NCBI RefSeq assembly: GCF_000208745.1
Contig: NC_030851.1
Span: forward strand, 2,442,666-2,506,665
Reading direction: 5' to 3'
Length of the DNA stretch: 64,000 nt
DNA from: Theobroma cacao
Taxonomy: Eukaryota; Streptophyta; Magnoliopsida; Malvales; Malvaceae
A program made the translations under genes and the position numbers. Below, piece by piece: positions 62,289 through 64,000 of the stretch (position 1 is its first letter; each line of letters begins with the position of its first letter). Under the pieces are notes generated by a model that saw only the letters and a list, made by a program, of their open reading frames with translations, did no database searches and was not told the DNA's origin.

Positions 62289-63799
62289 TCATCTCCAACT
62301 CCCATCATCACAAGGAGAGCAACCTTCTTTTGCAATATCGGTGATTTGAACACCAGAATCATATATAACTCCAGTTTTCCAGTCAGCTGGAAGCACGCTC
62401 TTTGCCCAAATCCACTTGCCATCAAACCCAGATGTCACCACAAATCTAAATTGCAGGGCACCAGTTGGAACTCTGCTTGTGTCCCACACTGCTCCATAAT
62501 TCCTGCTCATGAAATTCCAGTTTGAAGAACCAACCTGGAATGATACATAGCGATATCAGAACATCAGTGTAATGAATACAAACAAATTGTTTTAGCTATA
62601 ATGTAAATTTAGCACTCTTTGAGTACTTTATCTGAGCTGACCTGAGCCACATCCATGCCTACTATCTCTGTCTGACCACCCTGGTACAGCAATTTAATCG
62701 CCAAGTAATTTGGTTTTTGGCTTGATTCTTCAACTCTAACAGCTAAGTTCTGGTTTTTGTATTCACAAGGTATCCTGTTTCACATAATAAGTTGATCAGC
62801 ATTGTAGTATTGATGATATAAATGCTAACCAAAGTTAAAACAATATTTATTGAACCAATCACGAATCACGATAATACCCCAGCATTGTAAATTATAGGAA
62901 TATGATAATGAAGATATTGGACCGTTATAGCAATTAATGTGCCTGCCGGGGTGCCACATAATATTATAAGTTGGTCCACGCCGGGACTGACTTTTTCTAT
63001 GTGGTGGTTGTAACAAAACCATCGGATGAGAAAACTTCAAAAAAATATATCATAATCATTCATTTTCATCACTAGTATTACTATTTTGTTTGGTATAGTA
63101 ATCTGATTAAATGTTTGATCACGCCCACCTTTTATATTCAACGTCGACAATCCCAAGTTTCAAAATGTCTTGGCCCATGCCCCGGTTAGCCATGGCCATG
63201 AAAGCTCTGCTGCTAAGAACAAAGTCAGTCTGATTGTTGTGATTGAGATCAGTTAGTGTCACCCTAGTCCCTTTACTGCTGCACAGAGTTGAATTTATGC
63301 ACCTTATCTGCCAAAAATATGTTAATAATCAAACTCAGTTTCCACTATGGATGGTACAGATAACAGAATTAATTGTTTTTGTAAAATTACAGACCTGAAA
63401 GCAGGCACCACAACCAGCTCCATCTTTGTACAGAGAAGACACACCAGCTGCAAGGTGTCCACCGCTTAAGCCTAATGCCAAGGAACCATATCCACAAGCT
63501 CCAGCTGCAAATATCAAAGCCACAAAACAAATGTTACCCACCAAATTTCTCACAGAAATATCTTATGGGTCTTTGCCTATTTCGTTTTTCAAGGAAGAAA
63601 ACTACTCTGGCTATCAATCAAATCGATAGAAAAAAAAAAAAGAAAACCAGGAAAATGAAAATAAGATGGAACTTTGCGGCTGCTTACATGAAAGTGCAGA
63701 GGCTTTGGAGAAATAAGCAGCCTTGGACTGGTGCACGCAGCGATCACAAGCATTAGCAGAAGAAACGAGGACGAACAACAAGCAAAGAAAGAGAGCCAT
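62289..63799 (-). CDS. EXLA: Expansin-like A protein
   Basis: Five exons on the minus strand: 63799-63688, 63504-63395, 63307-63129, 62774-62642, 62534-62289; 259 residues, all borders GT-AG with consistent phase. Order: signal peptide (about 1-17), [21 protein letters not shown] typical of the EXLA branch (18-37 region), a double-psi barrel domain with [23 protein letters not shown] and [18 protein letters not shown], then the expansin C-terminal grass-pollen-like domain ([32 protein letters not shown], and the EXLA tail [11 protein letters not shown]). EXLA proteins are secreted to the cell wall; wall-loosening activity has not been shown for this branch. Two broken copies lie to the left. 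Confidence 0.93.
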
Positions 63800-63859
63800 T
63801 TCGCGTTGAGTTGAGTTGAGAAATGTAGGTGACTAGCAAAGAAAGACAGTCTTGAGTTT

Positions 63860-63867
63860 TATTTATA
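63860..63867 (-). promoter_or_regulatory. TATA box of the EXLA gene
   Basis: TATAAATA on the minus strand about 61 bases upstream of the EXLA start codon, implying a short leader. Confidence 0.6.
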
Positions 63868-64000
63868 GTGTGCACACAGGAAGATCAGTGTGGACAACAG
63901 GTCAGCAATTCCGGGATAGCATGGATTGGTTTTTTTATTACTTTTTGACAATCCTTTTCTGATTACATGGTAAGGAAAGTTACAGGCAGTTGCTCCAACG

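Noticed and set aside
1..64000. CRISPR arrays, operons, rRNA or tRNA genes
   Set aside because: None seen; the gene structure is nuclear plant DNA.

Overview
The window is nuclear DNA of a eudicot plant, probably a woody rosid; the species cannot be fixed from sequence alone. Supporting signs are GT-AG introns, AT-rich intergenic DNA with many TA microsatellites, plant-only families (DUF241, DUF4220/DUF594, NAC, LOG, expansin-like A, class I chitinase with a hevein domain) and several layers of plant transposons. It is a mosaic of single-copy genes and two tandem arrays that are gaining and losing copies.

Layout. 1-6.6 kb: a DUF241 array with two intact single-exon genes (181-1050, 3554-4423), one truncated copy (2427-2771) and one copy with a premature stop (5690-6589), separated by duplicated promoter/intergenic units. 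7.5-10.6 kb: a long, coding-poor, LTR-like repeat. 13.1-14.2 kb: a three-exon class I chitinase (+). 14.9-16.3 kb: a three-exon NAC transcription factor (-), tail to tail with the chitinase. 18.9-19.8 kb: two foldback AT-rich elements. 24.4-25.8 kb: a seven-exon LOG cytokinin-activating enzyme (-). 29.9-33.3 kb: a decayed Ty1/copia element (-) carrying a hAT-type MITE with an 8-bp target duplication.

33.5-63.8 kb: a DUF4220/DUF594 membrane-protein array (three intact genes and one broken copy, all +), intermixed with expansin-like A copies (one intact five-exon gene at the right end, two broken copies, all -). The DUF594 genes appear to start in a 13-base coding exon (ATG plus three codons and one base) spliced to a long second exon. 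The ORF in each second exon runs back to the acceptor, and copies of the tiny exon recur upstream of the genes. The right half looks like repeated [DUF594 gene + EXLA gene] blocks, one of which has lost its DUF594 body. Introns and spacers hold LINE, copia, pogo/Emigrant-like and PIF/Harbinger-like insertions.

No operon-like cooperation is evident. The recognisable products act in defence (vacuolar chitinase), cytokinin activation (LOG), transcription (NAC) and cell-wall growth (EXLA); DUF241 and DUF594 proteins have no established biochemical role. Exon boundaries were derived by hand from splice consensus, reading phase and family alignment recalled from knowledge; no search was run.
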